Made by a program: the position numbers and the translations under genes. From NCBI GenBank assembly GCA_946402065.1, contig CAMIVR010000036.1, positions 1 through 39,630 of the forward strand: 39,630 bases of DNA, given 5' to 3'. The DNA is from an uncultured Brevibacillus sp. (GTDB taxonomy: Bacteria; Bacillota; Bacilli; Brevibacillales; Brevibacillaceae). Below, piece by piece: positions 7,579 through 16,169 of this stretch (position 1 is its first letter; each line of letters begins with the position of its first letter). Under the pieces are notes generated by a model. That model was given only the letters and a program-made list of their open reading frames with translations. It was not told the DNA's origin and ran no database searches.

Positions 7579-8034
7579 ATGCATTCTGCAAAAAAGACAC
7601 CAAAACTTGATTTAACCGAGGCCGAACGGGCCTGCTTGCGAAAATACAAAATACGCTTGCACGAGCTGGCCTCGATCGCCACTGCGGATGTAAGCGAGCT
7701 GCTGTCCATTTCACTTCAACGAGCCCAGACCCTTCAAGCAATGGTTGAATTTCAACAAATCCCGTCCATCGGCCCGAAATTTGCCAACGATTTGATGTTG
7801 CTTGGTTACTATCGACTCGAACAGGTAAAAGGCTGCGACGGCGCGATGCTGTTCAACGAACTGGAGCAGAAAATCGGCGTCTCGATCGACCCCTGTGTCG
7901 AAGATCAGTTTCGCCTAGTCGTGCATTATGCTGAACATCCAGACAGCAGCAAGCAATGGTGGGATTTTACGGAGGAAAGAAAACAGTATCGCGCGAAATT
8001 TGGCTATCCACCCAATAGACCGCAGCAGGCGTAA
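7579..8034 (+). CDS. Cdd1-like helix-hairpin-helix protein (pathogenicity-locus family)
   Basis: 151 residues from the ATG at 7579; a GTG at 7570 overlaps the ribosome site AGAGGGTGA. A helix-hairpin-helix is visible (FQQIPSIGPKFANDLMLLGY, about residues 57-76). It is followed by LEQVKGCDGAMLFNELEQKIG and DPCVEDQFRLVVHYAEHP, with WWDFTEERKQYR near the end. This order matches the small Cdd1 family, first named from a Clostridioides pathogenicity locus. A DNA-binding or DNA-repair role is suggested by the fold only. It converges on the DNA glycosylase gene, whose stop codon lies 20 bases away. Function in the cell is unknown. Confidence 0.8.
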   Translation: MHSAKKTPKLDLTEAERACLRKYKIRLHELASIATADVSELLSISLQRAQTLQAMVEFQQIPSIGPKFANDLMLLGYYRLEQVKGCDGAMLFNELEQKIGVSIDPCVEDQFRLVVHYAEHPDSSKQWWDFTEERKQYRAKFGYPPNRPQQA

Positions 8035-8053
8035 TTGAGTGACTTTCGTCTGC

Positions 8054-8617
8054 TTATTGCTGATCTTTGCCATAGCAGTCGCAGGACGTAATATGATCAT
8101 TCACCATCCCTGTCGCCTGCATGTAGGCGTAACAAATCGTCGATCCGACGAATTTGAACCCGCGTTTCTTCAAGTCCTTGCTCATCTTGTCGCTGATCTC
8201 TGTCGAGGCTGGCACCTCATTCAACGATGCAAAGTGATTCTGAATCGGTTTGCCGCCGACAAAGGACCAAATATACTCGCGAAACGAGCCGAATTCCTCG
8301 ACCACTTGCAGATAAGCAGCCGCATTGGCAATGACAGCCTGTATTTTCAGCTTATTTCTGACAATGCCCTCATCCTGCAACAGCTCGTCTATTTTTTTCT
8401 CATCATAAGCGACGATTTTTTCCGGCTCAAAGTTGTCGAACGCCCTGCGGTAGTTCTCCCGCTTTTTTAAAATCGTGTACCAGCTAAGTCCTGCTTGTGC
8501 CCCTTCGAGGGTAAGAAACTCAAACAGCGTCCGATCATCATATACAGGCACGCCCCACTCGTGATCATGGTAGTCGATATATAAAGGGTCCTGCGTTACC
8601 CAGCCACATCTGTTCAT
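8054..8617 (-). CDS. tag: DNA-3-methyladenine glycosylase I
   Basis: 187 residues, the usual length for Tag. The enzyme removes 3-methyladenine from alkylated DNA, the first step of base excision repair. The family start MNRCGWVTQDPLYIDYHDHE gives the zinc ligands Cys4 and His17, and HITSC near the C-terminus gives the other His/Cys pair. FEFLTLEGAQAGLSWYTIL carries the conserved glutamate and tryptophan of the base pocket. Transcribed alone on the minus strand, with the Cdd1-like gene facing it. Confidence 0.96.
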   Translation of the reverse strand: MNRCGWVTQDPLYIDYHDHEWGVPVYDDRTLFEFLTLEGAQAGLSWYTILKKRENYRRAFDNFEPEKIVAYDEKKIDELLQDEGIVRNKLKIQAVIANAAAYLQVVEEFGSFREYIWSFVGGKPIQNHFASLNEVPASTEISDKMSKDLKKRGFKFVGSTICYAYMQATGMVNDHITSCDCYGKDQQ

Positions 8618-8738
8618 GCAAACTCTTCCCTTCCAAGCGTAGTTGATTGCTTCACCCCTCCTATTCTAGCACATACGTTCGGTTCTTTGCCACAATGGTT
8701 GTTCATAGCTGGCATATAGATATCGTACATTGATTTTC

Positions 8739-8941
8739 AATCGCCAAGAAGAGAGAAGCGGAGCTTTTTGACAGCGCCTACCGAGACTGCGAGAAAAAAA
8801 CGGAACGTCTTTCGTGCCCCACTGGCATCTTGAGATGCGTCCCTCGAGGCTTTTGGGGCGCGGTTCCGTTTTTTTCTCGCAGTCGGCCTTGAACGCTCCC
8901 CCGTGCGCTGTCACTTGCGAAGTGCTCTCTTCTTGGCGATT
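8739..8941. repeat. 203-bp nested palindromic element between nos and tag
   Basis: The whole 203-bp stretch folds on itself through five nested inverted repeats with nearly the same centre. They are 17 bp (8739-8755 / 8925-8941), 8 bp GACAGCGC (8770-8777 / 8905-8912), a perfect 22 bp (8785-8806 / 8863-8884) containing A7/T7, 6 bp GCCCCA (8816-8821 / 8854-8859), and an apical GCATCT-TG-AGATGC (8825-8838). It fills most of the 355-base gap between nos and tag. A 94-codon minus-strand frame crosses it but is explained by the palindrome. It could be a miniature mobile element, a bidirectional terminator or a structured RNA. Confidence 0.85.
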
Positions 8942-8972
8942 CCCCTCCACAACAGCATCATGTTTAAGCCAT

Positions 8973-10064
8973 TCAGTCGTCCTCCAGCTTCAAGTCATCC
9001 TGATAAAAAAAATTCGGCGTATTCCACGTGTTGTCATACTGGCTGTGAAAAATATGCGTAGTCGCAGGCGATACAGGCGGAATCAGCCAGGTCCAGTCAC
9101 CTGTTACGCCCCGCCCGGCCTGCTGTTCCTGCAGTTCAAACTGTTTGAATTGCTGTGCAGCCATATGGTGATCCACCATTCTGACTCCCGCTTCCTGATA
9201 GGACAGGGCTACGGCCAGATTCAGCTCGACGAGTGCCCGATCCTTCCAATAGATCGCCGGTTTGCTCGTGTCCAGGCCCATGCACCGGGCAATGGTCGGC
9301 AGGAGATTGTAGCGTGCTTCGTCGGCCAGATTGCGGGCCCCGACTTCTGTAGCCATATACCAGCCGTTAAAGGGAGCTGCCGTATACTGGATCCCGCCGA
9401 TTTCCAGACGCATGTTGGAAACGATCGGGACAGCGTACCATTTTAGCTGCAAATCGGCAATCCGGGGTATGTCCGGATGGCGCAGCGGCACCTCCAGAAC
9501 GTACTCGCGGGGAATGTCGAAAATTTGCGGGCGCTCATCCCGGATCTGGATGACAAAGGGCAGGAGCTCAAACGGTTTCTTTTCACTCTTCCAGCCCAAA
9601 CGCAGACAATGATTGGTAAAGGGAACGGAATGGGGATCACCGACGATTCCCTGTTCGGTCTCGTAGCCAGCATAGCGAATCAGCTGGTAGTTCCAGATCC
9701 GCACCTGCTGCTCGCCGGCTCTGGCCGGTCGGAAGATGGAGATGACGGGGCGGATTTTTCCGTTGTTCGTCGCGTACGAGATGTGTCGAAGCAGGGCATC
9801 GCGAACTTCCGGCGCCGTACTCGCTGCACGCTCGTCAACCACGTGCAGCGTATTCCAGTAAAGCCGGCCTATGCAGCGGTTGCTGTTGCGCCATGCCGCC
9901 TTGGCCCCGAATTCCAGTTCTTCTGATGTATGTTCATAGTGATTGTGCTGGCGGATTTCGTCGTGAATCGCTTCCAGGCGCGCTTCCATTTCTGCTTCGC
10001 TCTTACCGAGTTCCCGATAGCAGAGCCGAATGAACGCGCTGGCTTCTTCGTAAAGTTGACTCAT
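8973..10064 (-). CDS. nos: Nitric oxide synthase oxygenase (bacterial NOS)
   Basis: 363 residues, the size of stand-alone bacterial NOS oxygenases, which make NO and citrulline from arginine using reductases encoded elsewhere. The heme-ligating cysteine is Cys64 in WRNSNRCIGRLYW. Further family blocks are VISIFRPAR, WNYQLIRYAGYE, FELLPFVIQ, LKWYAVPIVSNMRLEIGG, the arginine-site FNGWYMATEVGARNL, and ADEARYNLLPTIARCMGL with DHHMAAQQF and GDWTWLIPPVSPATTHIFH near the end. No reductase domain is attached. It lies downstream of the large BTAD regulator in the same orientation but behind a hairpin, so it probably has its own promoter. NO in such bacteria is linked to oxidative-stress and antibiotic tolerance. 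Confidence 0.97.
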   Translation of the reverse strand: MSQLYEEASAFIRLCYRELGKSEAEMEARLEAIHDEIRQHNHYEHTSEELEFGAKAAWRNSNRCIGRLYWNTLHVVDERAASTAPEVRDALLRHISYATNNGKIRPVISIFRPARAGEQQVRIWNYQLIRYAGYETEQGIVGDPHSVPFTNHCLRLGWKSEKKPFELLPFVIQIRDERPQIFDIPREYVLEVPLRHPDIPRIADLQLKWYAVPIVSNMRLEIGGIQYTAAPFNGWYMATEVGARNLADEARYNLLPTIARCMGLDTSKPAIYWKDRALVELNLAVALSYQEAGVRMVDHHMAAQQFKQFELQEQQAGRGVTGDWTWLIPPVSPATTHIFHSQYDNTWNTPNFFYQDDLKLEDD

Positions 10065-10160
10065 TTGCTTTGCTCACCTTTCCTTGTTCTACCCCCATTC
10101 TACATCATGCTTGCCCGGCTCCCGCTGTTCTATATCAACAAATTGCAAAACTTTTTACCG

Positions 10161-10197
10161 TGACGGCAGTCTGACGGTGCAACCATACCTGCCGTCA
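10161..10197 (-). terminator. Hairpin downstream of the BTAD regulator gene
   Basis: A perfect 9-bp inverted repeat (TGACGGCAG at 10161-10169, CTGCCGTCA at 10189-10197) lies 33 bases past the regulator stop codon and before nos. The minus-strand tail after it (CGGTAAAAAGTTTT) lacks an immediate T run, so it may be a weak terminator or another regulatory structure. Confidence 0.45.
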
Positions 10198-10229
10198 GTC
10201 CGTTTCCAGCTTTTGTGCTTGCCTGAATC

Positions 10230-12956
10230 CTACCTGGAAAATTTGGCAAAAATCGCTTCCAGCTTGTCCCTGATCGGCACGCCCAGCTCCCGCTCAATCC
10301 ATCGCTGACTTCGCTCCGCTACTTTCCTCGCAGCCGCAACATGATTGGTATGAAGCAGCCGTTCAAGATACTCCATGTAGAAGCCCTCCTGGTATGGTTC
10401 CTTTTCCAGCAGCTTTTCATAGTAGTGCATGCCATTGGAGAAATCGCTGCGATCCCAATAGCAGCCTGCCAGTTCCCGCAATACATTCAGGTAGACGATC
10501 CGCAGCCGTTCCCGTTCTGCTTCAAGGTAGCTGTCGTACGGATACTCTTCAAAGTAATCCCCCCGATACGACTGCTCCGCCAGACGCAGCTGTTTTATGC
10601 GCTCTGCCGGCGGTACTTCCCCCTCGCTGACAAGCGCCTGTAAAAATCGATCCACATCAAGCTCCAGCTCCTGCGTACAAAACGTGAAATGCTCCCCGGT
10701 CTGGATCAGATAACGCGACTGCCTGCCTGATTGCAAGGCTGGTTCGAGCGTCTTGCGCAGCCCGGACAACGCCACGTAAAACTGATTGTTGATCGCCTGA
10801 ATCGGTCCTTCCGGAAACACCTGATCAAGAATACTGTCTTTGATCAGCATCTTCTCCCGGTGCGTAATAAAAAACTGCAGTAACCGCAAGCTTGACTTCC
10901 GCGGCAAGCGAATAGAGGTGTCACCATGCTTGATTTCAAAGGTGCCCAGCACGCGAATCGACAACATTTCCGGGTGAGGCTCTTGCTCTCGTACCGCAAC
11001 GGCTGGCAGTCGTTGTTGCTGCAGCTTTTTTACTTCATTTTTAAGATAGACAGACAGCTCGCGCGTCAGCTTATCTTCCGCCTTTGCCAAATAATGCTCT
11101 GCTTCCGGCAGCTGTTCGGCAGCCAGATAGGTGAGCCCGGCAGCCAGATACGCCCAGCCAAGATCCGTATCGATATGAAATGTTTCGGCGTGTTTGACAG
11201 CATCCATCGCCCACTCCAATGCCTGGGGATATTCCTTTCGCAAACGGTGCAGCTTGACCATCGAGCAGTACGGAAATACCTTGGAGGCATCGTCACAGCG
11301 CTTGGAGATGGCAATCGCTTGATGGATCAGCGGTTCAGCCTTATCCGGATTGTTCTTCTCCAGATAAATCTCGGATAGCATCCACAGTGAATGCAATTGG
11401 GAAAAATACACGCCGTGCGGCTCGGAGTAGGACAACGAGCTCTTCAGATAATGAATCGCTTGCGGATGGTCCTTCATGAAATAGTGCACCTGACCGAGCA
11501 TGCTCAAGTTCATGGCAATCATCCCGTAATGATTCGTCGGGTAACAGGCGTCCAGCGACTCCTGATAGCATTGCCTGGACTGAACCAGGTCCCCGCGATA
11601 GAACTGGATCGTCGCCAAGCGATGCAGAAAATAGGCGATTGTCAGCGGATTTTGCTTCTGCTTCAAGACGGCAATCCGCTTTTCCAACGGCTCGACCATT
11701 TCGTCCAGGATTGATACCGGGAGACAGCGGAACAAGAACTGGCTCGTCCCTTCAAGGGAAAGATCAGGCGAAATCGTCTCCAGCCAGCCGTCAATCAACA
11801 CAAAGAAGCGATCCGGATGATAGCGCTCCGACATCTGCCTCATGGCAAGCACGGCACATCTGGAATCTTTGCCGGAAATATAATGGGCAAACGCGTTGAA
11901 AAATTGAAATTTCTCTTCGTAAATGCGGGCAAGCTGCTGATGGTACCCGTTGATCTGCTGTTGATCAGTCTGTTTGAGCAGCTTTTCATATAAAAACATG
12001 CGGAACAGCTGGTGGTATTTATAGCTGCCTTCCTCTGTCCGGTAAATAAACAAATGGTGCGTGAGCAAGTGATCAAGCACCTGCTGGGCATTGCTCACGC
12101 CCAAATACTGGTTGACGATATCCACATGCAGTTCGGCGAGCAAGCTGGTTTTCCACAGAAAGCTCTGGATCTCTTCTGATTGCGAAGCCAGCACCTCACT
12201 GCCCAGGTATTCGTAAACATCGGGAATTCCGGTAAAATTCGTCCAGAAGCGATAGCGCTCTGCCTCACTCATCTCCTTGATCAGATCGTGAATGAGCTGC
12301 AGGCTGGCGATCCATCCTTCGGTCCTGCTGAGAATAAAGTCTAGCTCATGCTCCTTCAACGTAAGCTGATGCAAGGTATTGAAGAATTCATTCGCTTCCT
12401 CCTTGGTAAACGCAAGGTCACGTGCGCGCAGCTCTGCCAGGTTATGCTGAAGCTTTAGCTTGACGAGCGGCAAATGCGGGCGAACCCTGCTGGTAATGAG
12501 GAAGGTGACAGTTTTCGCCGCTTGAAAAATCAATGTGCTCACCAGCTCCTGAATTTCCTCGCCCTCATCCACCCATTGGTAATCATCCAATACGATGAAC
12601 AAGCGCGTCGGCCACGCAGCAAGCTGCCTGATCAATTGCTGAAACTCCTCGTCAACCAGCTCTGGCGCCACGAATGCCACCTCGCTGCCCCCTGTCTGGA
12701 TTCGGGTTAACGCTGTTTTGAGATACGTGAGAAAGACATGGGGAAAACGATCTGCCTGTCCGACCTGATACCAGACCGTGGGAATGCCTTTGATTTTGAT
12801 AAAGCTGGAGACGAGTGTGGTTTTCCCGTATCCGCCGTCGCTTGCCAGACAGATCAAGGAGCGTTCAAGATTGTTCTCCAAAAAAGAGAACAGTCTGTCT
12901 CTTACCAGATATGGAGTGAAATCAGGAACGGCTAGTTTGGATTCAAGGATGTTCAT
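10230..12956 (-). CDS. MalT-like ATPase/TPR regulator with SARP-type winged helix and BTAD
   Basis: 908 residues from the ATG at 12956 (ribosome site GAGAGGTGAG); a GTG 15 bases earlier precedes that site and is less likely. Domains in order: P-loop DGGYGKTT at about 40-47, Walker B-like LFIVLDDYQWVDEG near 115, a STAND-type ATPase with MalT features (EANEFFN, SRTEGWIASLQL), a long TPR-type superhelix (about 360-640), a winged-helix DNA-binding domain (LSIRVLGTFEIK through SSLRLLQFFITHREKML, about 655-750), and a BTAD domain (GDYFEEYPYDSYLEAERERL onward). Such proteins activate transcription after ligand and ATP binding. It is divergent from the cupin/dehydrogenase pair and lies before nos; either could be its target. 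The ligand is unknown. Confidence 0.88.
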   Translation of the reverse strand: MNILESKLAVPDFTPYLVRDRLFSFLENNLERSLICLASDGGYGKTTLVSSFIKIKGIPTVWYQVGQADRFPHVFLTYLKTALTRIQTGGSEVAFVAPELVDEEFQQLIRQLAAWPTRLFIVLDDYQWVDEGEEIQELVSTLIFQAAKTVTFLITSRVRPHLPLVKLKLQHNLAELRARDLAFTKEEANEFFNTLHQLTLKEHELDFILSRTEGWIASLQLIHDLIKEMSEAERYRFWTNFTGIPDVYEYLGSEVLASQSEEIQSFLWKTSLLAELHVDIVNQYLGVSNAQQVLDHLLTHHLFIYRTEEGSYKYHQLFRMFLYEKLLKQTDQQQINGYHQQLARIYEEKFQFFNAFAHYISGKDSRCAVLAMRQMSERYHPDRFFVLIDGWLETISPDLSLEGTSQFLFRCLPVSILDEMVEPLEKRIAVLKQKQNPLTIAYFLHRLATIQFYRGDLVQSRQCYQESLDACYPTNHYGMIAMNLSMLGQVHYFMKDHPQAIHYLKSSLSYSEPHGVYFSQLHSLWMLSEIYLEKNNPDKAEPLIHQAIAISKRCDDASKVFPYCSMVKLHRLRKEYPQALEWAMDAVKHAETFHIDTDLGWAYLAAGLTYLAAEQLPEAEHYLAKAEDKLTRELSVYLKNEVKKLQQQRLPAVAVREQEPHPEMLSIRVLGTFEIKHGDTSIRLPRKSSLRLLQFFITHREKMLIKDSILDQVFPEGPIQAINNQFYVALSGLRKTLEPALQSGRQSRYLIQTGEHFTFCTQELELDVDRFLQALVSEGEVPPAERIKQLRLAEQSYRGDYFEEYPYDSYLEAERERLRIVYLNVLRELAGCYWDRSDFSNGMHYYEKLLEKEPYQEGFYMEYLERLLHTNHVAAARKVAERSQRWIERELGVPIRDKLEAIFAKFSR

Positions 12957-13149
12957 CTGCTCACCTCTCACGATCTTACTAGACGCTTGGTTTCTTACAA
13001 AAAAATCTTGTTGGAAGTTTTCCGCTTCTCGTAAGAAAACGGTTAGCTGTGGCTGTTACGATTCCGTTAACACGTGAAGGCAATCGCCTTCCGATCATCA
13101 GGAGAGTGGAATGGGCTGTCTGTCGTGCCGCATGGATTTGCGCAGATTG

Positions 13150-13211
13150 ATATTGCAATATTCGTACTACTCCTATGATATCACGAAATGAAAACGCTAT
13201 CCTGCGTTTTC
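13150..13211. promoter_or_regulatory. Two dyad symmetries upstream of the cupin gene (possible operators)
   Basis: A perfect 12-bp palindrome ATATTGCAATAT (13150-13161) and an 8-bp inverted repeat GAAAACGC / GCGTTTTC (13190-13197 and 13204-13211, 6-nt loop) lie between the divergent regulator and the cupin gene. The first is near a weak promoter-like TTGCAA/TATGAT pair; the second ends about ten bases before the ribosome site. Binding by the BTAD regulator is possible but not shown by sequence. Confidence 0.35.
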
Positions 13212-13233
13212 GTTATACGAGGAGGAGCAGCTT

Positions 13234-13743
13234 ATGAAAGTTAATCCAATGTTCTGGATGAAGAGTCCTGGCGATACGCCGAAAGGGTCTCATCGCGAGT
13301 TTATCAATCCCGAATGGATCCCGTGGACAGACTGGCTCATGCCGGGAACCCGATTCAAGTTGCTGTATTGCGATCTCGTTTCCGGTCACTTCACCATTCT
13401 TTTGCAGGTTGATGAAGGCGTACAGGCAACCCCGCACTGGCATGTGCAAAATATTCAAGCCTTTATTCTGGAGGGTGGCTTCTTCTACGAGGATGGCGAG
13501 GACAAAGGCTTGACCGGGTACTACACCTGCGAGATGGCCGGAAACGTGCACAAGCCGTTCGCACCGGAAGGCTGTCTGATGATCGCCTTCTCGCATGGCC
13601 CGATCGGCGGATATACGGATGACGGCGATCTGGTCGTGATGGCTGATGCTCGTCTTCACTACTACATGGCCAGGGAAAACAATGCGGTGGAACATACGAC
13701 CATCGTTGATTACCAAATAGGTTCGACTGAGCTGCAAAAATAG
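13234..13743 (+). CDS. Single-domain cupin protein, dihydroxyacetophenone/acetylacetone dioxygenase-like
   Basis: 169 residues. A cupin core is clear: motif 1 PHWHVQNIQAFILEG supplies two histidines and a following acidic position (GGFFYEDGE), and motif 2 region GNVHKPFAPEG supplies the third histidine. This is the usual iron site of cupin dioxygenases. The N-terminal FINPEWIPWTDW and LMPGTRFKLLYCD segments resemble the group that includes 2,4'-dihydroxyacetophenone dioxygenase and acetylacetone-cleaving enzyme. Cleavage of a diketone or hydroxyketone is therefore suggested, not proven. A strong GAGGAGGAG ribosome site precedes it, and the dehydrogenase gene follows 60 bases later, so the two may act on related C4 ketones. 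Confidence 0.7.
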   Translation: MKVNPMFWMKSPGDTPKGSHREFINPEWIPWTDWLMPGTRFKLLYCDLVSGHFTILLQVDEGVQATPHWHVQNIQAFILEGGFFYEDGEDKGLTGYYTCEMAGNVHKPFAPEGCLMIAFSHGPIGGYTDDGDLVVMADARLHYYMARENNAVEHTTIVDYQIGSTELQK

Positions 13744-13803
13744 TGCAGCATAGCGATTCGAGCATTCAGTCAAGATTCACTTCAGCAAACGGAGGCGAGT
13801 AGG

Positions 13804-14880
13804 ATGAAAGCAGCACTTTGGCATGGAGCACGCGATGTGCGTGTAGAAGAGGTAGCAGAACCGCAGATTCAACCGGGAAAGGTGATCGTTCGCGTCGCCT
13901 GGTGCGGGATTTGCGGATCGGATTTGCACGAATATATGGCAGGGCCGATCTTTTTATCCGCCAAACCGCACCCCCTTACCGGCGATTGCGCTCCACTGAT
14001 TATCGGCCACGAGTTTTCCGGAGAGGTCGTGGAGGTTGGCGAAGGGGTCACACGGGTCAAGCCCGGTGACAGAGTCGTCGTCGAGCCTGTGTTGTCCTGC
14101 GGGAAATGCAATGCCTGCAAAACTGGCCGTCACAACCTGTGTGACCTGATCGGCTGTTATGGCATGAACGGCGGCGGCGGCGGGTTTTCCGAGCTGGCCA
14201 TGGTCGATGAGGGCATGGTCCACCTGCTGCCTGACAACATCAGCTACGAGCAGGCAGCACTGATCGAGCCGACATCTGTCGCCCTGCATGCGGTGCGCGA
14301 AAGCCGCTTAAAGGCAGGCGATACATGCGTTGTATTTGGAACAGGACCGATCGGATTACTGGTCATTCTCGCTGCAAAAGCGGCAGGAGCGAGCCAAATC
14401 ATCGCGGTCGAGCTGTCCCCACAGCGACGGGAGATGGCGAAAAAACTGGGGGCTCACGCTACAGTCGACCCTTCCCAGACAGATACGGTACAGGCAATCC
14501 GGGAGATTACAGGCGGCGGTGCTGATGTCGTCTTTGAGGTAACCGGTGTCGAGCCGGGGTTACTCGGCGCGATTGAAAGCGCCAAGGCAGGCGGCCAAAT
14601 CGTCATCGTCAGCGTCTGGGAAAAACCGCTCACCCTCTCTCCTAATGCGTTTGTCTTCCGCGAGCGTCACCTGATGGGTTCATTCGGCTTCCGCAATACG
14701 GTCTTTCCGGCAGTCATCCGCCTGATTTCCGATGGCCGCATCAAGGTCGACGAGCTGATTACCAAGAAAATTCCGCTCGACGCGATTAGCGTAGAAGGCT
14801 TCGAGGAGCTGGCAAACAGCAAGGAGCACATCAAGATTCTCGTCACCCCGCGGGGGGCGAAAGAGCAAGTAACCGGATAA
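13804..14880 (+). CDS. bdhA: Zinc-dependent 2,3-butanediol dehydrogenase-like enzyme
   Basis: 358 residues of the medium-chain dehydrogenase family, strongly resembling Bacillus BdhA. The catalytic zinc site is CGICGSDLHEY with GHEFSGEVVEVGEGV. A structural zinc site with four cysteines (CGKCNACKTGRHNLC) is present, a segment replaced in B. subtilis BdhA. The nucleotide-binding turn is VVFGTGPIGLLV, followed by VELSPQRR with an acidic residue favouring NAD(H). GMNGGGGGFSEL and VTKKIPLD-type C-terminal segments also match the family. The reaction is probably interconversion of acetoin and 2,3-butanediol; a related sugar alcohol or diol substrate is possible. It follows the cupin gene and precedes an unrelated secreted protein. 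Confidence 0.82.
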   Translation: MKAALWHGARDVRVEEVAEPQIQPGKVIVRVAWCGICGSDLHEYMAGPIFLSAKPHPLTGDCAPLIIGHEFSGEVVEVGEGVTRVKPGDRVVVEPVLSCGKCNACKTGRHNLCDLIGCYGMNGGGGGFSELAMVDEGMVHLLPDNISYEQAALIEPTSVALHAVRESRLKAGDTCVVFGTGPIGLLVILAAKAAGASQIIAVELSPQRREMAKKLGAHATVDPSQTDTVQAIREITGGGADVVFEVTGVEPGLLGAIESAKAGGQIVIVSVWEKPLTLSPNAFVFRERHLMGSFGFRNTVFPAVIRLISDGRIKVDELITKKIPLDAISVEGFEELANSKEHIKILVTPRGAKEQVTG

Positions 14881-14976
14881 GACGACCTTAGCATTTATGC
14901 AGGCAGCAGGAAGTGCCGATACCAATAAGGGAAAAGACTACTTTTCTCAGTTCATTAACATCTGGGGGAACGCACA

Positions 14977-15858
14977 ATGAAAATGGCCTATCGCACTGTT
15001 GCCTTCATCCTGCTTGTGTCAATACTGGCTCTTATGACCGGCTTCTCAAGCGAGGACAAAAAGCTGAAAGCCACCTGGCTCTGGCAAACGGCTTTGATCG
15101 GCTCCGAGCCGGACAAGATTCTCTCGTTCGCCAAGGAACAGGGAGTCAACCTGCTGTACCTGAAGATCGACACTTCCCGCAAGGCAGCTTTTTATCAACC
15201 GTTTTTGAAAAAAGCTAATGAAGCTGGCATCAAAGTCCATGCGTTAGGTGGACTGGCAAGCTGGGGACTGGAGCAAAACCGCCCCAAGCTTCTGGAGCTG
15301 GTAGATTGGGTCGTCGCTTACAACACAAGCGTGGCCGCCAGCGAAAAAATCAGCGGCATCCACCTCGATATCGAGCCGTATGTGCTGCCGGAGTGGAAAA
15401 CGCAGCAGGCTTCCATTCTCCGGCAGTGGACGGGGAATGTCGAGGCTTACCTCAAACAGGCGCAAAAAGACCCCTCCCTTGTCATCGGATGCGACATGCC
15501 ATTCTGGCTGGACAAGACCTACCTGCCGGACAATCCGGCTATGACGATCAGCGAATGGCTCATCGCCAAGCACGATCAGGTAGCCATCATGGCTTACCGC
15601 GACCGGGCAGATGGCCCAAACAGCATTACCTCACTGGTTCCCGAGGAATTGGCCTGGGCCGATAAGCTGGGTACAAAGGCGTTGATTGCCGTGGAGACAA
15701 AGATGAGCAACGAGGGCGATTTCGTCACCTTCTATGAAGAAGGAAAAGCGTACATGGACGCTGAACTGGCCAAGCTCCCGGCGCTGCTGTCCACCCACCC
15801 TGCTTACGCCGGGACGGCCATCCATTCATATGAGTACTGGAGCGTATTGAAGGATTGA
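14977..15858 (+). CDS. Exported protein with TIM-barrel/glycosidase-like features, function unknown
   Basis: 293 residues. The N-terminus (MKMAYRTVAFILLVSILALM) is a signal peptide or anchor without a lipobox cysteine. The body alternates strands and helices in a way typical of a TIM barrel: ATWLWQT, NLLYLKIDT, IKVHALGG, VVAYNTS, ISGIHLDIEPYVLPEW, VIGCDMPFWL, HDQVAIMAYRDRADG, KALIAVETK and AGTAIHSYEYW. The GIHLDIEP segment resembles the catalytic strand of family-18-type hydrolases, and MAYRDRAD is where such barrels place substrate residues. A carbohydrate or peptidoglycan substrate is a guess. It has its own ribosome site (GGGGGAA) and a hairpin downstream, so it is probably a single-gene unit. 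Confidence 0.7.
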   Translation: MKMAYRTVAFILLVSILALMTGFSSEDKKLKATWLWQTALIGSEPDKILSFAKEQGVNLLYLKIDTSRKAAFYQPFLKKANEAGIKVHALGGLASWGLEQNRPKLLELVDWVVAYNTSVAASEKISGIHLDIEPYVLPEWKTQQASILRQWTGNVEAYLKQAQKDPSLVIGCDMPFWLDKTYLPDNPAMTISEWLIAKHDQVAIMAYRDRADGPNSITSLVPEELAWADKLGTKALIAVETKMSNEGDFVTFYEEGKAYMDAELAKLPALLSTHPAYAGTAIHSYEYWSVLKD

Positions 15859-15945
15859 GCTTTGCTCTGACCTGAGCAGGAGCATTCAGCCGGACTGCTG
15901 CCCGTTCAGATGCTAGACGAAAATTAGGAAGCCAACCTCAGTCTA

Positions 15946-15985
15946 TACGACAACAACCTGGAATGATTCCCTGGTTGTTGTCGTA
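15946..15985 (+). terminator. Perfect 13-bp hairpin downstream of the exported protein gene
   Basis: TACGACAACAACC (15946-15958) pairs with GGTTGTTGTCGTA (15973-15985). The 14-nt loop itself holds a short GGAA/TTCC pairing. There is no long T tract (TGCTTGCC follows), so termination is likely but not typical. It is 88 bases past the stop codon. Confidence 0.55.
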
Positions 15986-16169
15986 TGCTTGCCTGTTACT
16001 ATATCCCCCTTATTCGCGAGACAATCGTTCAAATCTGCCGCTACTTGCCATCAGGATGTTCCCCTTTCTGTCAACATCCCGATATCCTTCCCAATCCTCG
16101 ATATTGATAGACAACGCATAAATATAACCAGAACAGAAAAAGTGTGGAAAATTTCTACAGTACGCCTTC

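Noticed and set aside
8666..8950. 94-codon minus-strand frame between tag and nos
   Set aside because: It lies almost wholly in the 203-bp nested palindrome, has no ribosome site of note and no recognisable fold.
16010..16140. Minus-strand frame ending SINIEDWEGYRDVDRKG and more, upstream of the receptor remnant
   Set aside because: It could be the tail of a lost gene, but no family is recognisable and its upstream part is only the shadow of the receptor frame.
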